Positions 31,672 to 45,400 of a stretch of DNA of 64,000 bases are shown here, piece after piece. Source of the stretch: Lepidodermella squamata (taxonomy: Eukaryota; Gastrotricha); contig JBLDXI010000017.1 in the NCBI GenBank assembly GCA_047495785.1, positions 434,001-498,000 of the forward strand, written 5' to 3'. Both the position numbers and the translations under genes were made by a program. Position 1 is the first letter of the stretch, and every line of letters begins with the position of its first letter. The notes under the pieces were generated by a model. The model ran no database searches, was not told the DNA's origin, and saw only the letters and a list, made by a program, of their open reading frames with translations.

Positions 31672-34600
31672 ATGACTTACTACCCGGGCGGAAATTTTAC
31701 GTCAATATTCGGCACATTCAACGCCCCGCCTCTACTGCTCGGCCCCGGTCTGCCGCACGGCTACCCGCCGCCGTCGACAGCAGCCAGTCGGTGTTTGACG
31801 AAGCACGACGGACAAGCGGCCCAGTGCGATCAGGGCCTCATTCTACCGACCTGGCAGCCGCCGCTAATGCGGGGCGATGTTCCTACAACTACATTCCGCG
31901 CTTTTGTTTACATCGTCGCTTTGGGCTACATGCTGTTCGGCATCAACGTCATTACCGACCGCATATTGTCCGCAATCGAGGTCATTGTGTCGCAAAAACG
32001 ATCAGTCTCTGTGCGCTCAAAATCAGGTGAGAAAAATTTAATACAAACCTCCTCAAAAGTCAAAATTCGATTTTTTTCACGTATTTTGTGACACATATCA
32101 ATCGAATCAGCTTTCATCACTCATTCTTACTATCCTAGTCCTAGAACTCGTGAAAAAAATGAATTTTGCCGAGTTTTTTTCCAATTTTTGCAATAAGGAT
32201 TTAATTTTTATTCCTTTTTTTACAGGTGAGACTCATACTGTGGAGGTTCCATGTTGGCACCACGTTGTAGCCACCCTAACAGTCTACTGCATCGGTACCT
32301 CAACGCCGGAAATTTTCCTGCCAATCGTCGATGTGTTCAAACGCCGGTTCCAAGCCGATGAACTCGGCCCAGCCGTTGTAGTCGGCTCAGGCGCCTACCA
32401 CTTATTCCTAATCACCGGCGTGTGTTTAGCCTCGGTGAAAGAACCAGCTGGCAAGCCCATCCGAGATCTGAACGTGTTCTTCGTAACAGCTGCCTATGCA
32501 ATTTTCGCGTATCTCTGGATTTGGATGCTGGTCGCCGTAATTTCACCTGGGGTTGTTGAGTTGTGGGAGGCACTTATGACCCTAGCCCTCTTTCCTGCCA
32601 TCGTCTTCACTGCCTGGTTTGTTGAGCGGCGGTTGTACCGCCGGTACTACTATCGACTGAGAAACTTCCTGCGGTGTAACAAACAACCTGGGACCCCTGG
32701 AGAAGAGTCGCCTGCGGAAGATATCGGCGAGGTAGATAACGGCGCCATGTTGGATGGAATTCACGAGAGGCGCAGGAGGTTAGCACAGCTACTGCAACGG
32801 CTAAAGGTCGAATTTCCGGACAAAAGCCGGGCGGAACTCGAGGAAATGGCTGAAATGAAGCTTCTAGAAGAAATGCCGAAAGATGCTGCTTTTTATCGAA
32901 GTAAATATTTTTTGAAAATTTCAAACGAAATTCGAAACTTGGTTTTTTTCTAGTTCAAGCTGGCAAAGCGATATCTGGCGGCGGAAATTTAATTTCAAAG
33001 GAGAAAATCAAAGAAAAAATGGTTATTTTTCCATTCACTCAACTTTTGGGGAGAAATTCCGAGTTGGAAAATTGAATTTTTTTGGCTGAATGCTGATTGC
33101 TAAGAAATAATTTCCCAAGTTGTTAATGTTTATTCGATTTTTTTTCTCCGATTTTAGCGCGAGGAATTCCAGCGAAAAACGTCCTTTCATGTGATAGCAA
33201 CCGATCCGAACACCCAGTACATAACCTTCGACGCCCCTCGATACACGTGCATGGAGAGCTGCGGCCAAACCTTACTAACCGTCACAAGATCCGGCCCTGG
33301 AATCACCGAAACAGCCCTCAACGTTGAATACGAAGCCTTCGAAGGCACGGCCAAGTTCGGCGAAGATTTCGAACCGTCCAAGGGTCGACTGACCTTCCAC
33401 CCGGGCCAAATCAACGCCGATATAGCTGTCACCGTTATCGACGACGATGAATTTGAGGATGATAAAGAATTCTCCGTCCGAATCTATCGGCCACTTTTGA
33501 GGGCGTCGAAAGCTTGTTTTCAGTCGCTAATGGTACCTAGCCAGCCTGTTAATGAACCAGCTAGTCAAAAGGTCGAAATAGGCCCTATTGCCGAGGCGAC
33601 TGTTTGCATCTTGGACGACGATCATTGCGGTGTTTTTTCGTTCGAAAGCCCGGAATCAGCAATAGCTGACAATGTTGGCGTGGCGAAAATCAAGGTTGAG
33701 AGGTCAACAGGTGCGAGAGGTCGAGTTGCCGTGCCTTACAAGGTCATACCAGGCTCGGCTAAGCCTAACGATGATTACCTGGTCCTAGAGCGCAATTTTC
33801 GGCACAACGAACACGGCGCCGTGCTGCCGATGGTCGTGTTTGATAACGACGAATTTGAGGCGTATATCGAGATAGAGATTATTGATAAAAATCGAATCGG
33901 TGAGGTGGCGACGTTTTACATCGAACTAATGGAACCGGAGATTTTATCGTCGCCGCCGAAAAATCCGCTCGGCAATCCGTTGCTGGGTTCGCCGAGGTCG
34001 ATAAAACTCGGAATTTGCGAAGATGCAGAGCTGAAAGAAGCACTAGGTATATTCCCTGAACATTTTCCCGAAATCCAAAAAGAATCCCGGTAAATCTGAG
34101 GAAAATTTATGAATGCATTTTTTTTATTAAAAACTTGATTTCCCTAATATTTTATCGAATTTTTCGAGCTCTATGAATTTAGACTTCGACCACGAAATTT
34201 GAGGTTCCTAAGCTAAATATGGATCTCGAGCTTGGCCTCCATGCTAAAATTTGGTTTTTCGCGACGTTATGAAATTTTTTCAATTTTTTTTGAAAATTTG
34301 AAAATAAAAAAAAATTCAAAACGTCGCGGATTTCTGAATTTGGAGCATTAATTTAGTCAAAAAATATTTTTCGGATTTCGTACATTTCAAATTAAATTCA
34401 AATTTAAATTTAACATTTTCTGAAACTTGAAATAATTTCCGTTGATTTTAGATCGATTGCTGAAAATGGCGGATATTTCTCACCTTGTCGGCACAACCAG
34501 CTGGAGCGGCCAATTTAAAGAGGCAATCACCATCAATTTCGGCGACGAGTACCACGAGGGCGATAAAGCACAACGTCGATGGTTCAAACACATGTCGACC

Positions 34601-35389
34601 TACGCGGTATTCGGGCTCTCTCTACCCTGGCGGTTACTCGCCGCCGCCCTGCCGCCAACCTACCTCCTCCACGGTTGGCTGGCTTTCGTGTCTCTACTCG
34701 GCGTTCTTGGCTTCATGGCCGCGTTGACTGGCGATTTGGCGTCGGCGTTTGGCTGTACAGTTGGCTTGGACGACGCTGTTACAGCGGTTACGCTGATCGC
34801 CTTTGGCATGGGCCTGCCGGACACGTTTGCCAGCCGGCACGCGGCGATGAGTGAGAAAACGGCCGACGCCGCCATCGGCCACATCACAGGGTCTAATGCT
34901 GTCAGTGTCTTTCTCGGCATCGGTATTTCGTGGACTATCGCGTCCTGTTATCACCTCTACCACAATCAGCCATTCCTGGTAAGCAAAAATCAACAATCGC
35001 CCAAAATAATTCTATGAATTTTGCTAAAAATCGAAGATTCGCGAAAATTCAATTAAATTGAAGAAATTCCATCTTTTTTTTTTTTACAAAAATTTCAGCC
35101 TTCAGCTTTCAGTCCCTTTCTCTCCTCATTTCCTAAACTGATGGCGAATTTTTCCTAAAAAACTTTCCAGGTCCCTCCCGGAAGCATCGGCCTGTCGGTC
35201 ACGCTCTACTGCGCCTTCGCGACGGCCGGCATTTCGGCTCTGCTGTTAAGGCGGCTGCCACCGATCGGCGGCGAACTCGGCGGGCCCCTCGGTGTCCGCG
35301 CCATCTCGGCCGTCTTCTTCATTTGTCTGTGGTTCGCCTTTGTCGCACTGTCAATACTCGAAAATTACTGCATAATATCCGGCTTCTAG
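31672..35389 (+). CDS. SLC8A-like: Divergent Na+/Ca2+ exchanger-like protein, array copy 1
   Basis: Exons 31672-32026, 32226-32900, 32954-33021, 33158-34046, 34452-34978, 35171-35389 give 910 residues with every phase closed. N-terminal Cys pair before LILPTW, TM1 LFGINVITDRIL, alpha-1 WHHVVATLTVYCIGTSTPE (about 127-145) and VVGSGAYHLFLIT with His in place of the canonical Asn. The loop has FPDKSRAELEEMAE and YRIQAGKAISGGGN. CBD1 (from about 390) keeps the Asp in AKFGEDFEP and has VIDDDEFEDDKEF and LDDDHCGVFSFE; CBD2 has IIDKNRIGEVATFYIEL. Alpha-2 (about 770-820) is TLIAFGMGLPDTFASRHAA and GSNAVSVFLGIG, ending LRRLPPIGGELGG...LENYCIISGF. It is the only copy keeping the CBD1 Asp and has long introns (up to 405 bp), so it may be nearest the ancestral form. 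In-frame stops precede ATG 31672; a signal exon may lie upstream. Substrate unknown. Confidence 0.93.
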
Positions 35390-37162
35390 TCGCAAGGAGA
35401 CAAATAACAAAAAATAATTCCATTTTTATTTTTGCTAAATGACTAATCAATTTAGCCAAAAAAATGTAATTTAAACTATAATTTCCTGTCTTTATTTTTA
35501 CGTTTGCAATTTTACGACACTTTCCGTTGCTTCTCCTTGACTTTTATTTTTGTTGATTTGTTTGCGATGATAAATGATGATTGAGATGGAGGATATAAAA
35601 CAATCGAATTCTTCATTATTTGCGTGCGAAGGACTTGATCAATTAAAGCGGGTTTTATAATAAAAACTTCGACTACAACACGAGACGCTGAGTGCGCAAT
35701 CAAGGCGAATTAAAAAATTGAGTAAATAATAAACAAGAACCGGTTGTATACAAGAGCGCATGCAATGCATAAACACATTTTTCAAGTTTTACGAACCGGC
35801 GCGACTTTCGATTTATCAAATAAATCTAGGCAACTGCCGCGTGTGACAATAGGAAAAAATCACTTGATTACAACGGCGGCGGCTCGAGTTTTCGATAAAC
35901 ACTCGGCTAAGGTAAAAAGTTTACTATCCATGTTATTATTATTACATTCAAAGTCAAAACACGCACCCTCAGCGTGCGGCAAATCGTAGTATTAGCAAAA
36001 TTTTTTAGAAAGTTATATATTTCACTATATATACGTTCGCAGATTCACTAATATTATTATTAAGGCACATGTTTGCCGTGATAATATGACGATGATATAG
36101 AAGGCCGTTGAGGATGTGTGCGAGCGATTTTGCGCGCGCGCAACTTTTCGAGAGCGATTATTATTATTATTACTAGCATTATTTTCGCCAAAAAAGGAAA
36201 CGCAATACTGCGCGCACGCGACATCGCCATCACCGCCAGCCAGGTGTGCGTCGGCAGCGGCCGGCGATATATATCGATCGATTTTCTGCCCAGCGCCTAT
36301 ACTCGCGGCCACACATTATGAAAAAAAAAATTCGCGATTTTTACACATATAATATATATTGGCTTCACGTGTTTTCGCTTCATCTGTGTATTTAGTATTA
36401 AGTCGCGCGTATGTAGGGACCTTGATAATTTTTTGTTTCGCTGACCGCTCGATTGACTGACTGACTGCAGCTGGCGCTGCTCTTGAAAATAACTTACTCC
36501 TATAAGCATAAACAACATGTTTTCGCCCGCGAATATATTTCGAATTTATTTTTCTCGACGTAATATTATATATAAATCGAGACTCATCCGTTCGATTATA
36601 ATATAGCAATGATAGATTTTCCTATATTCCTATTATAATCGCGCATTCCTTTTCTGTGTTTTCATCAACAGAACCCAACATTTTTCAAAATTATTCGCCA
36701 TGAAAAGGGAATAAGTATCATGGCACAGCAATAATTGAGCGTGACGCCATAAATTCTGTAAAATTTTCGTATCATATAGGATGTTTCGGTGCCAAAAATG
36801 TCGAAATTCATCATGCGCACATCTGTCACCTCGACACCCATATTCACCCAGTAAACCTTAGATTCTCCCAGGAGAACTGGAAGCTCCAGACTTCTGAATC
36901 TCAAAGGACCCTCAAAATAAGAACTCGATTATGGCCCCCCCCCCCCCAAAGTGGATTCCCTATTCACACCATAAAACCCAAAGCCATAAGGTATTTGTGG
37001 CATTAGAACCCTTGTTACCATGCACCCATGTGCACCCTGCGCGCACCCATATCACCCAGTCACCCTTCGAGGATTCTGCTATATAGAATATATTTTTACC
37101 TCCTTTTCCATAGATAAGGTAAATTATTAGACACAGATGCCGTGATTAAGGAAGAGGTGTTC
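35390..37162. other. Spacer between exchanger copies 1 and 2
   Basis: 1.77 kb, no gene recognised. It has short AT-rich and GC-skewed simple stretches, including a 13-nt C run at 36935-36947. The small open frames at 36025-36609 are low-complexity shadows. Confidence 0.6.
36935..36947. repeat. (C)13 homopolymer
   Basis: Thirteen consecutive C bases; length may vary between assemblies. Confidence 0.85.
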
Positions 37163-40100
37163 ATGGATACCACCCCGGCTGTCGTCAACGTATTTGGCGA
37201 CTGGCGCCTGCCACCCGAAGCCCTGCCGCCAGAAGTGCATGCCATCTCCTCATCAAAACTCGGCATGGCGTCATGCAACGCCCCCAACGAATGCGAAGCC
37301 GGTCTCATCCTACCATTATGGTTGCCCCACGTAACATTCAGTGAAGACCCGTTTACCCTAATCTACCGGGCTTTCCTCTACGGATTCGCTCTAGCTTACC
37401 TCCTCTTCGGCGTCAGCATTGTAACAGACCGAATTATTACAGCGGCTGAGGTCATGGCTTCGCACAAGGTAGAGCGGACCATCAAGCTGAAATCAGGCGG
37501 AACGACCACTGTTAAGCAGCTGTTTTGGCACCCGGTTGTCGCCTCGCTAACTTTTGGCGTCGTCGGCACTTCATCCCCCGAAATCTTGTTGCCAATCATC
37601 GAAGTGTTGCACCGCGACTTTCAGGGATCCGACCTTGGTCCGTCGTTGATTGTCGGCAGCGGCGCGTATCACTTGTTCTTCATTACTTCCATATGTCTTC
37701 TGAGCGTTAGAGAATCAAAAGGGAAACCCATTAAAGATCTGCATTTATTTTTCACAACGGCTTCTTTCGCAATACTGGCGTATCTCTGGGTGTACTTGAT
37801 CATCGGAGTCTTCTCGCCAGGGGTCATCGAGTTGTGGGAGGCGCTAGTCACCCTGGCCATGTTCCCCGCCCTCATACTCATCGCCTGGATCATAGCCCGG
37901 CGGTTTCCGGTCAAACTCTGGCGGAAATGTTTGCGCCATTTGAGGCAAAAGGCACTGTCTGATGAGAAAAAACGACGAAGACGGCCCTCGCAGATGCAGC
38001 TCGGGAGTATTGGCCGAACGCCTAGTCAAGAAACTTCTGGCTCGGGAGTAGGTGTGACACGGCAGGCCAGTTTCCCGGAAGACTCAGCGGCAGATGATGA
38101 CGACGATGACGACTCGCCAGAGAACGAAAAGCGACGCAAACTTACTGCTTTGATGCAACGGCTCAAAAAACTGTTCCCGCTCAAATCTCAGCAAGAAATC
38201 GAAGGTTGAAACTCGCAATCCGCCTTAATTGTTAATTTCCGACATTTTTCGCCTGATTTTAGAAATAGCGCAGCAAGAACTCCTTGACGACACGGGCAAA
38301 AGTGCGGCCTTCTACCGGTGGGTTTTGCATGGTTACACGGCCTAACACTCTTAATAGATGCCTGAACCCCGTTTTAACATGCTCATTTTTTCCGCGGAGC
38401 TGATGTGATATGAAAGCTGATTGCTGATTTCATTCCTTCTCATCTCGAATTTTTGCTTCGTTAGCTAACGCTATGGAATTTTGAATATTTCGTAACCGTC
38501 TTACTGGTAATCCTTTAGGTTCTTCAATGCTCGGTTAAATTCGCGGTAATTTTGATACACCCTGTTCAGTAGCATAGGACAAGCTGTCTGCTATCATTAT
38601 TTCAATTTTAATACATTGAACACAGCCTTTGAAATCGTTGCTTGATACACTATGAATTTTAAATTTGCACATGCCTCGAAGTTTACTTTGCTATTCGAAT
38701 CTCACCCCGTAGATTGCAGGCGACTAAAGCCTTCTCCGGTACCAGAAACATGATGGATCTAATGCGAGAGAAAATGGTGAGTTAACTCAATTAGATTTCT
38801 GTTAACCTACCGGTGTATTTTACGCAGGAGGATCAAGGCCGGTCCTCTGCTATGGGTGCTGCGCCATCAAACGCAAACGCGCAACTTGTCGGATTTTCTT
38901 CAAGCCTGTCAACTTGCCAAGAAAGTTGCGGCACATGTGTGATCAAAGTTAACCGATCTGGCGCTGGGGTCAACGAGACAACGACTTTAGTAGAGTATGA
39001 AACTATTGAAGGAACGGCCAAGGCAAACGTGAACTTTGCTCCAACCTCTGGGCAACTTATCTTTTTGCCCGGTCAGCTTAGCAGCGAAATCAAAGTGAGA
39101 ATTCTTGATGACGGAATTTACGACGAGGTCTGCAAGTACTTTGAGATAAAGCTCTCGAATCCTGTCCTGCGAGAGCAATCGACTACTCTCTCTCGGTTGA
39201 TAGTGTCCCCGTCAAGACGCGGCTCTCCGCCTACTTTGCAGTTTAAGGTTAGCCGGGTCGAGCTGAGTATTCCTCAAACGAAAGTTTCCATTCTTGACGA
39301 CGATCACTGCGGAGTTTTCTCATTCGAGCGACCAGAGCAAACAATACCGGACAATATAGGAATAGGGACAATCAAAGTCATTCGGTCGATTGGAAGTAAA
39401 GGGCGCATTAATGTACCTTACAAGATAACACCTGGAACCGCCAAGCCAAATGCGGACTACATTGCTTCAAAATCAAAAGGAACTCTCTGCTTTGAAGATG
39501 GGCAAGCCGAGGCCAATATCGAAGTCACAATTATCGATAAAAATCGCCATGGAGAGGTCTATACGTTTTATATCGAGCTGCAGCAACCTCTTAAAGATGC
39601 CGACATTAAGGCGACTATAGGAGATCCGGTTCTTGGTGACCCAAAGGCTGTACAGATCGGAATTTGCGAAGACGAAGAAATGGAGCAGATGCTGGATCGC
39701 TTGCTCAAAATGACTGATATGGCTGAATATTTCATGTCAGCATCGTGGAAGTCTCAACTCAGGGACGCCGTAATTGTGTTCCGCGACGAGGAAGCTAAAA
39801 AGATTCCGATTTGCCAACGCGTGAAATACTACACTATACATGCTGTAGCATTTCCTTGGAAGCTATTAGTCGCACTCGTCCCCCCGGCTAGAATAATGCA
39901 CGGCTGGCTGTCGTACTGCACTTGCTTGTGTTACATGGGCTTCATAGCTGCGCTTATCGGCGACTGCGCCAGTCATCTCGGTTGTACGATTGGTCTCAAA
40001 GACACAGTTACAGCCATTACGCTCATTCCTTTTGGGATGGGTCTGCCTGATACTTTCGCGAGCAGGAGAGCTGCGATTCACGAAGCAACCGCCGATGCAG

Positions 40101-40479
40101 CGATTGGTTCCATAACAGGTTCTAATGCAGTGTCTGTCTTTCTTGGAATGGGAATGGCTTGGACAATCGGTGCTGGAGTTCGAACAATAAGAGCTGATTA
40201 CTTTCGCGTAAGATTCAAAATGTGAACAGTACTGCTTAACATTTACGATTTATTTAGATGCCTCCTTCTGATTTCGACTTCAGTGTAATGCTCTACTGCA
40301 CGTTGGCCAGCATCTGTGTTCTATTTTTGCTGCTACGTCGGTTGCCCCCGATTCGCGGCGAGCTAGGCGGCCCGTTCAGTCTTCAAATTTTATCAGCTCT
40401 TTTCATTCTATGCTTTTGGATTATTTTCATCGTACTGTCAGCTCTAAAGAGCTACTGCTACATAAATGGCTTCACATAA
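37163..40479 (+). CDS. SLC8A-like: Divergent Na+/Ca2+ exchanger-like protein, array copy 2
   Basis: Exons 37163-38204, 38263-38317, 38713-38776, 38828-40207, 40258-40479; 920 residues. Alpha-1 is WHPVVASLTFGVVGTSSPE (about 120-138) with GSGAYHLFFIT; alpha-2 is TLIPFGMGLPDTFASRRAA (about 788) with GSNAVSVFLG. CBD1 has AKANVNFAP (canonical Asp replaced by Asn), ILDDGIYDE and LDDDHCGVFSFE; CBD2 has IIDKNRHGEVYTFYIEL. The cytoplasmic loop carries an Arg/Lys patch and a run of seven Asp before SPENEKRRKLTALMQRLK. The first donor (GAAG|GTTGAA) is weak but is supported by phase and by the homologous junction ELEG|EIA in other copies; YRLQATKAFSGTRN supports the third exon. No signal peptide. Product and architecture sure; ion specificity unknown. 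Confidence 0.93.
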
Positions 40480-42450
40480 TCTTTTCGTGCAAAGCATGAC
40501 TTGAATTCAAAATTCGCCGTGATAAAAAGCAACTTCAAGTTGAGCTTTTGTTTAATGTCGTTTATAGGTTCAGTCTCACATGTCCTGCTTTCGCAGCGTA
40601 TTAAATACGAATCACAGAAAGTTGCTAAAGCAAAAGAAAGATGATAAATAAAGAACACTTGAATACAACATCTTTTAGCTCAAGCTTGTGAATATGAATA
40701 AGTCTCAGCAAAATGAGAGCGATAGATTCCTGTTCCTAAAGTTTGGAAAAAGAGAGCAAGAGAGTGAAATCGATTTCACTGAATTAATAATTCATTTACC
40801 ATGCCTCTGCAACTGCAGACGTACTTGATCTAGGTTTGTTCCTGAAGAACTTTCCGGAAAGTCGACAGAGCTACAGGATACCATGGGATATAAGTATGAC
40901 GCGGGTCTGGCTAACAACATCTCTATACTCATGATTCAGCTTCGTCTCAATCGATCCCAGGGTCTGACTAGTGGAAAGTATGTAACGATTTTTTGTTAGG
41001 AAGCACTCGGCATTTCCGCAGCTCGTTTTATTTCGACGCTGGCGATTCCTCGAGCAGTGCAGTTATTATTATTAATGCTATGAATATTACACTAATGCAA
41101 GAGTGATGATCATCATTAAAGATGCATGATGATTCTACTTCTGACGCGCCCACAAGTGAAGACGCGTAAAATACGGGGCGCGCATGTTTCATTCGCCTAA
41201 TATATTAGGAATGAATTTTCCAGTCTCAGCCTCCAGTTGCGTTTGTCACGTAAAATCACCGCCATCTAATGTCTCAGGCACAGTTCTTAGTGCGCTATGC
41301 CTGCGACATCAGTCGGTACTACCTGTTCTCTACTTTTATTACCGCGTGCCGTGAAAACTGCTACTGGGACAAACTCTATGTCTTACATATAGCTATAGCA
41401 AGCTAAGAAAGAAAAAAACGCAGCCACACCATGGTTACTCGTACGTATTTCACAATTAATCAATACTCTTTTGAAACATGCATTTGGCATTGTATTCTTG
41501 CCCAGACGTAAAATTATGCTGGAGGGCCCTTCTATCAGCTGATCATTCCCAGCTCATCCAGGAGGATTTATGCTTTACAAGTTAATCCCATCGCTTTATT
41601 TTTCTTCAGGACCATAACATTTAGGAAAATAATGTACTCGGCAATTATCCCGTTTACTTGGAATCATACTGCTGGGAATATCGGATAATATGTCATTTTG
41701 AGATTTCCTATCAAATTCTAGCCTTCTCGGTTCAAATTGCCTGACCCCCCGAGAGGCACAAATTAAAAATGTAGTAACGAGCTCATAATTGGTTGATAGA
41801 TATTTTTAAGTACCCTCTCGCTCTCCAAATCGATATATCCTAGTATTTGCTCTTCGTTATCAATCAATCCACACGTGTGAATTTTATAGATTCAGTCAAC
41901 AAAGTGAAAGCATTTCACGAGTGCCGGAGACTCTGAACCGAATTCATGTGCTCTGCAGCCCCCATCGAAACATGCGAGCTTGCTCTTATCGGATCTCAGC
42001 TAAATCATTGCGCGAAATTCTAATCCGCTTAAAACATGATACTATTATCTGTGCAAAACATAAAATTTGTCACGAAAGGACGCCCCACATAAAAGAACAT
42101 GAAGTTCTCCGCGAGAAAAGATCGATGGCATCTTTCCGTCTGCACTGCGTACTGACGCGAGGTTTAGCCTCTCCAAGTAGAGACATTTTATTATTATTAT
42201 TACGCTTCGAGCTCTGGTTCACAGCATATTTCCAAGGTGCAAAAACAAGCAGTTTTTTACGCTCGCACCAAAAAACAAGACCAATAATTTGCAGACGCGA
42301 TCCTAGCAACAACAATTGATGATTATCGATCGCTAACTGCCTTTTGTTAACTGTGTTATTTTATTCATCGCGCTGTAGATTTTTCCAGCATTTTACTATT
42401 TAAAGATTCACATAATGATGTACATCCGCGTGATTAAATGACTTTAACTG
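40480..42450. other. Spacer between exchanger copies 2 and 3
   Basis: 1.97 kb. The open frame at 41921-42319 has no domain and unnatural composition; no gene supported. Confidence 0.6.
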
Positions 42451-45400
42451 ATGACTGAAAATGGTGGTGATATGATCACTGGCAACGAAACGAAGGCTGA
42501 AATTCTCAATGCAGCTTTTGCCGAGTCTACTACATCACTAACCACTGCTTTATTTACTTCAGTCGTCGATTTCAATAACAACAGCTCGTTACTCAACAAC
42601 ACCAAATATCTGTCCAAGTGTGTTGTCGAGCGGCGAAACTGCAGTAGCGCCATTATATTGCCATTATGGCTTCCTCAGGTCAGCGAAAGCTCAGAACCAG
42701 GGGCTGTCATCGCCTATCGAACAATCACGTACTCGATAATCCTAGCGTACCTCCTTTTCGGCGTCAGCATCGTGACTGATAGAATTCTTACGGCTGCGGA
42801 AGTCATTTTATCCCACAAGAGAAATGTCACTGTCAGGCTGAAATCCGGTGAAACGAAAACGAATAAAGTACAGGTTTGGCACCCCATAGTTGGCTACTGC
42901 ATATTCTGCACACCTGCTACTTCATCCCAATCACTGCTTTTACCTATTATAGGAGTATTTAGGCGCAACTTTCAAGGTAATGTTGTGAATAATGTCGGTT
43001 ACAAACCTAAATATTCGGTATTTCAGGTGACGAATTAGGTCCTTCTGTGATTGTCGGTACTGGAGCCTTTCAATACTACGTTGTTTTGGCTGTTTGTCTT
43101 CTCAGTATAAAAGACACTTTCCCGAAGCCTATTAGGAATCTTCACATCTTCTTCACGTCATCATTCTACACAATATTCGCTTATTTATGGATATTTCTCA
43201 TCCTGGACGAATTTTCGCCAGGAAAAATAGACTTATGGGAAGCAATATTCACGGTATGCTGATTTCCTGATTTTTCATTGATTTTTCATTGCCTTTTTTT
43301 TAGCTAATGATCTTTCCTCTTTTCGTCGTGTCAGTATGGCTGACTGCGAAACGCATTCCACAACGATTCTTTCATAGGATTGTGCGATCTTGTCGAGCTT
43401 CAACTGTTACCCCGTCTGACGGGGATGATTCTTCCGAAATGAGCGTCACGGTGGATGCCGATTCGCCGGAACAAGAGCAGCGGCGAAGATTTGTAAAATT
43501 GATGCACAAATATAAGCAAGAATACCCGGAGAAAACAAATCATGGTTTGAGTTCTGAAAAATCCTATTATTTCATAGTCATTGTACCTCTTTTAACAGAA
43601 TTGGAGCAAATGGTCATCCAAGAAATGGACGAAGAGCAAGAGAGGAGCGAATTGTTCTATCGACTTCAGGGTGGCACAAAAGGCTTATCTATATCCCATG
43701 GGATAATGCCAATGTCTGAGGAAGGCAAGGTATGTCATCCCATCCTGTTTTTGTCAACCCATCACACATGTTTTCCTACTAAATAGGACAACTTAAAAAA
43801 GACTCTAGAAGGCTTAAGTCAAAACGTTCAATCTGTCGGATTTGTCGCCCATGAAATAAGCTGCGCCGAGAGCAGCGGCGCAGCCACCCTTGTCGTCGAG
43901 CGGCGAGGCCCTGGATGTGAGGAGCACGTGCTTATGGTTAATTTCGACACAGTCGAATGCACGGCCAAGGCGAATTCCAATTTTCTTCCCGTCAATGGAG
44001 CTAAGCTGACTTTTTACCCCGGTGAAACCCAAGCTGAAATAGAAGTCTCAATATTGGATGATCATATCTTCGACCCTACCGCGAAATTCTTCAAAGTGAA
44101 GCTGTCTAATCCTATGGTAATCGGCGTTTCGGATTACGACTTCAGAGTTGAGTTAGGACTGCAAGAGTGTACTGTTTCAATAATGGATGACGACCACTGC
44201 GGAATCTTTGCCTTCGAAAGACAAGAGTTAGTCACATACATAATATTTTGCAATATTAATGATCATGTTTTTCCACTTTAGCTTGGCTGTTGCGGATGAT
44301 TGCGAGGTTGCTAAAGTTCCGGTTCATCGTACTGTCGGCTCTAGAGGAACTATTTGTGTTCCTTATCACATCGTACCCGGCAGTGCGAAACCGGGTGATG
44401 ACTATATTGCTCCTCAGAAAAATGAGGTCGTCTTCCAAAGCGGGCAACTTGAAGCTACCATCGACATACGAATCATCGACAAAGTTCGCAACGGCAAGGT
44501 TTTCACGTTTTACATCGAACTCCTTACGCCGAAGAAAGTCTCAGAGGACATCGAAAAGACCATTGGAGACCCAGCTCTTGGGGACCAAAAGCTAATCCAG
44601 GTTGGAATTTGCGAGAACGAGGAGATTCAAGAAGCTTTGAAGCGTATCGCGAAAGTTAATGATTTAGCTTCGCATATCGCAGCCTCGACTTGGAAAGACC
44701 AATTATTCGGCACTTTCACGGTCTATCCAGGAAACAGCGCCAAGGACGTGCCTTATATGACACTACTTTACGCCTATACCCTGCACGTGTTGGCATTTCC
44801 GTGGAAACTTGCGATAGCCATCATTCCACCGCCAGGGTTCGCTCAAGGCTATGTTGCGTATTTCTCGCTTCTTGGAGTTATGCTGATCATAACTGTCCTC
44901 GTGAGTGACTGCGCGTCCTATCTAGGGTGCACAATGGGAATCAAAGACACTATAACTGCTATCACTCTGATCTCTTTCGGAACTGGTATTCCGGGTCTGT
45001 TTTCTAGTCGAAGGGCCGCGATGCGGGAAAAGACAGCAGACGCTGCTATCGGAGCGATAACTCGAGCAAATGCCTCCACTAAGTTTCTAGGCATCGGGAT
45101 CGCTTGGACAATCGGCGCTGCTTACCAAATGGCTGTTGGAGATGAACGAGGATTTACGGTGAGATTTTTAATAACTATTAATGTCCCAGCAACATTTAAA
45201 AAATTGAAATTGCAGATCAAATCAAACGACGTAGGATTTAGCGTTTTGCTCTATTGCTCTTTCACAACGGTAGTTATTATTGTGTTAATGCTTCGACGAC
45301 TGCCGCCAATTCGTGGCGAGTTGGGCGGTCCGAACTGGGCTAAATATCTATCAGCCGGTCTGTTCATCGTACTATGGCTAACGTTCATCACTCTTTCCAT

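Noticed and set aside
31611-32030. 139-codon frame overlapping exchanger copy 1 exon 1
   Set aside because: Out-of-frame shadow: the other frame carries the conserved NCX sequence and correct splice phase.
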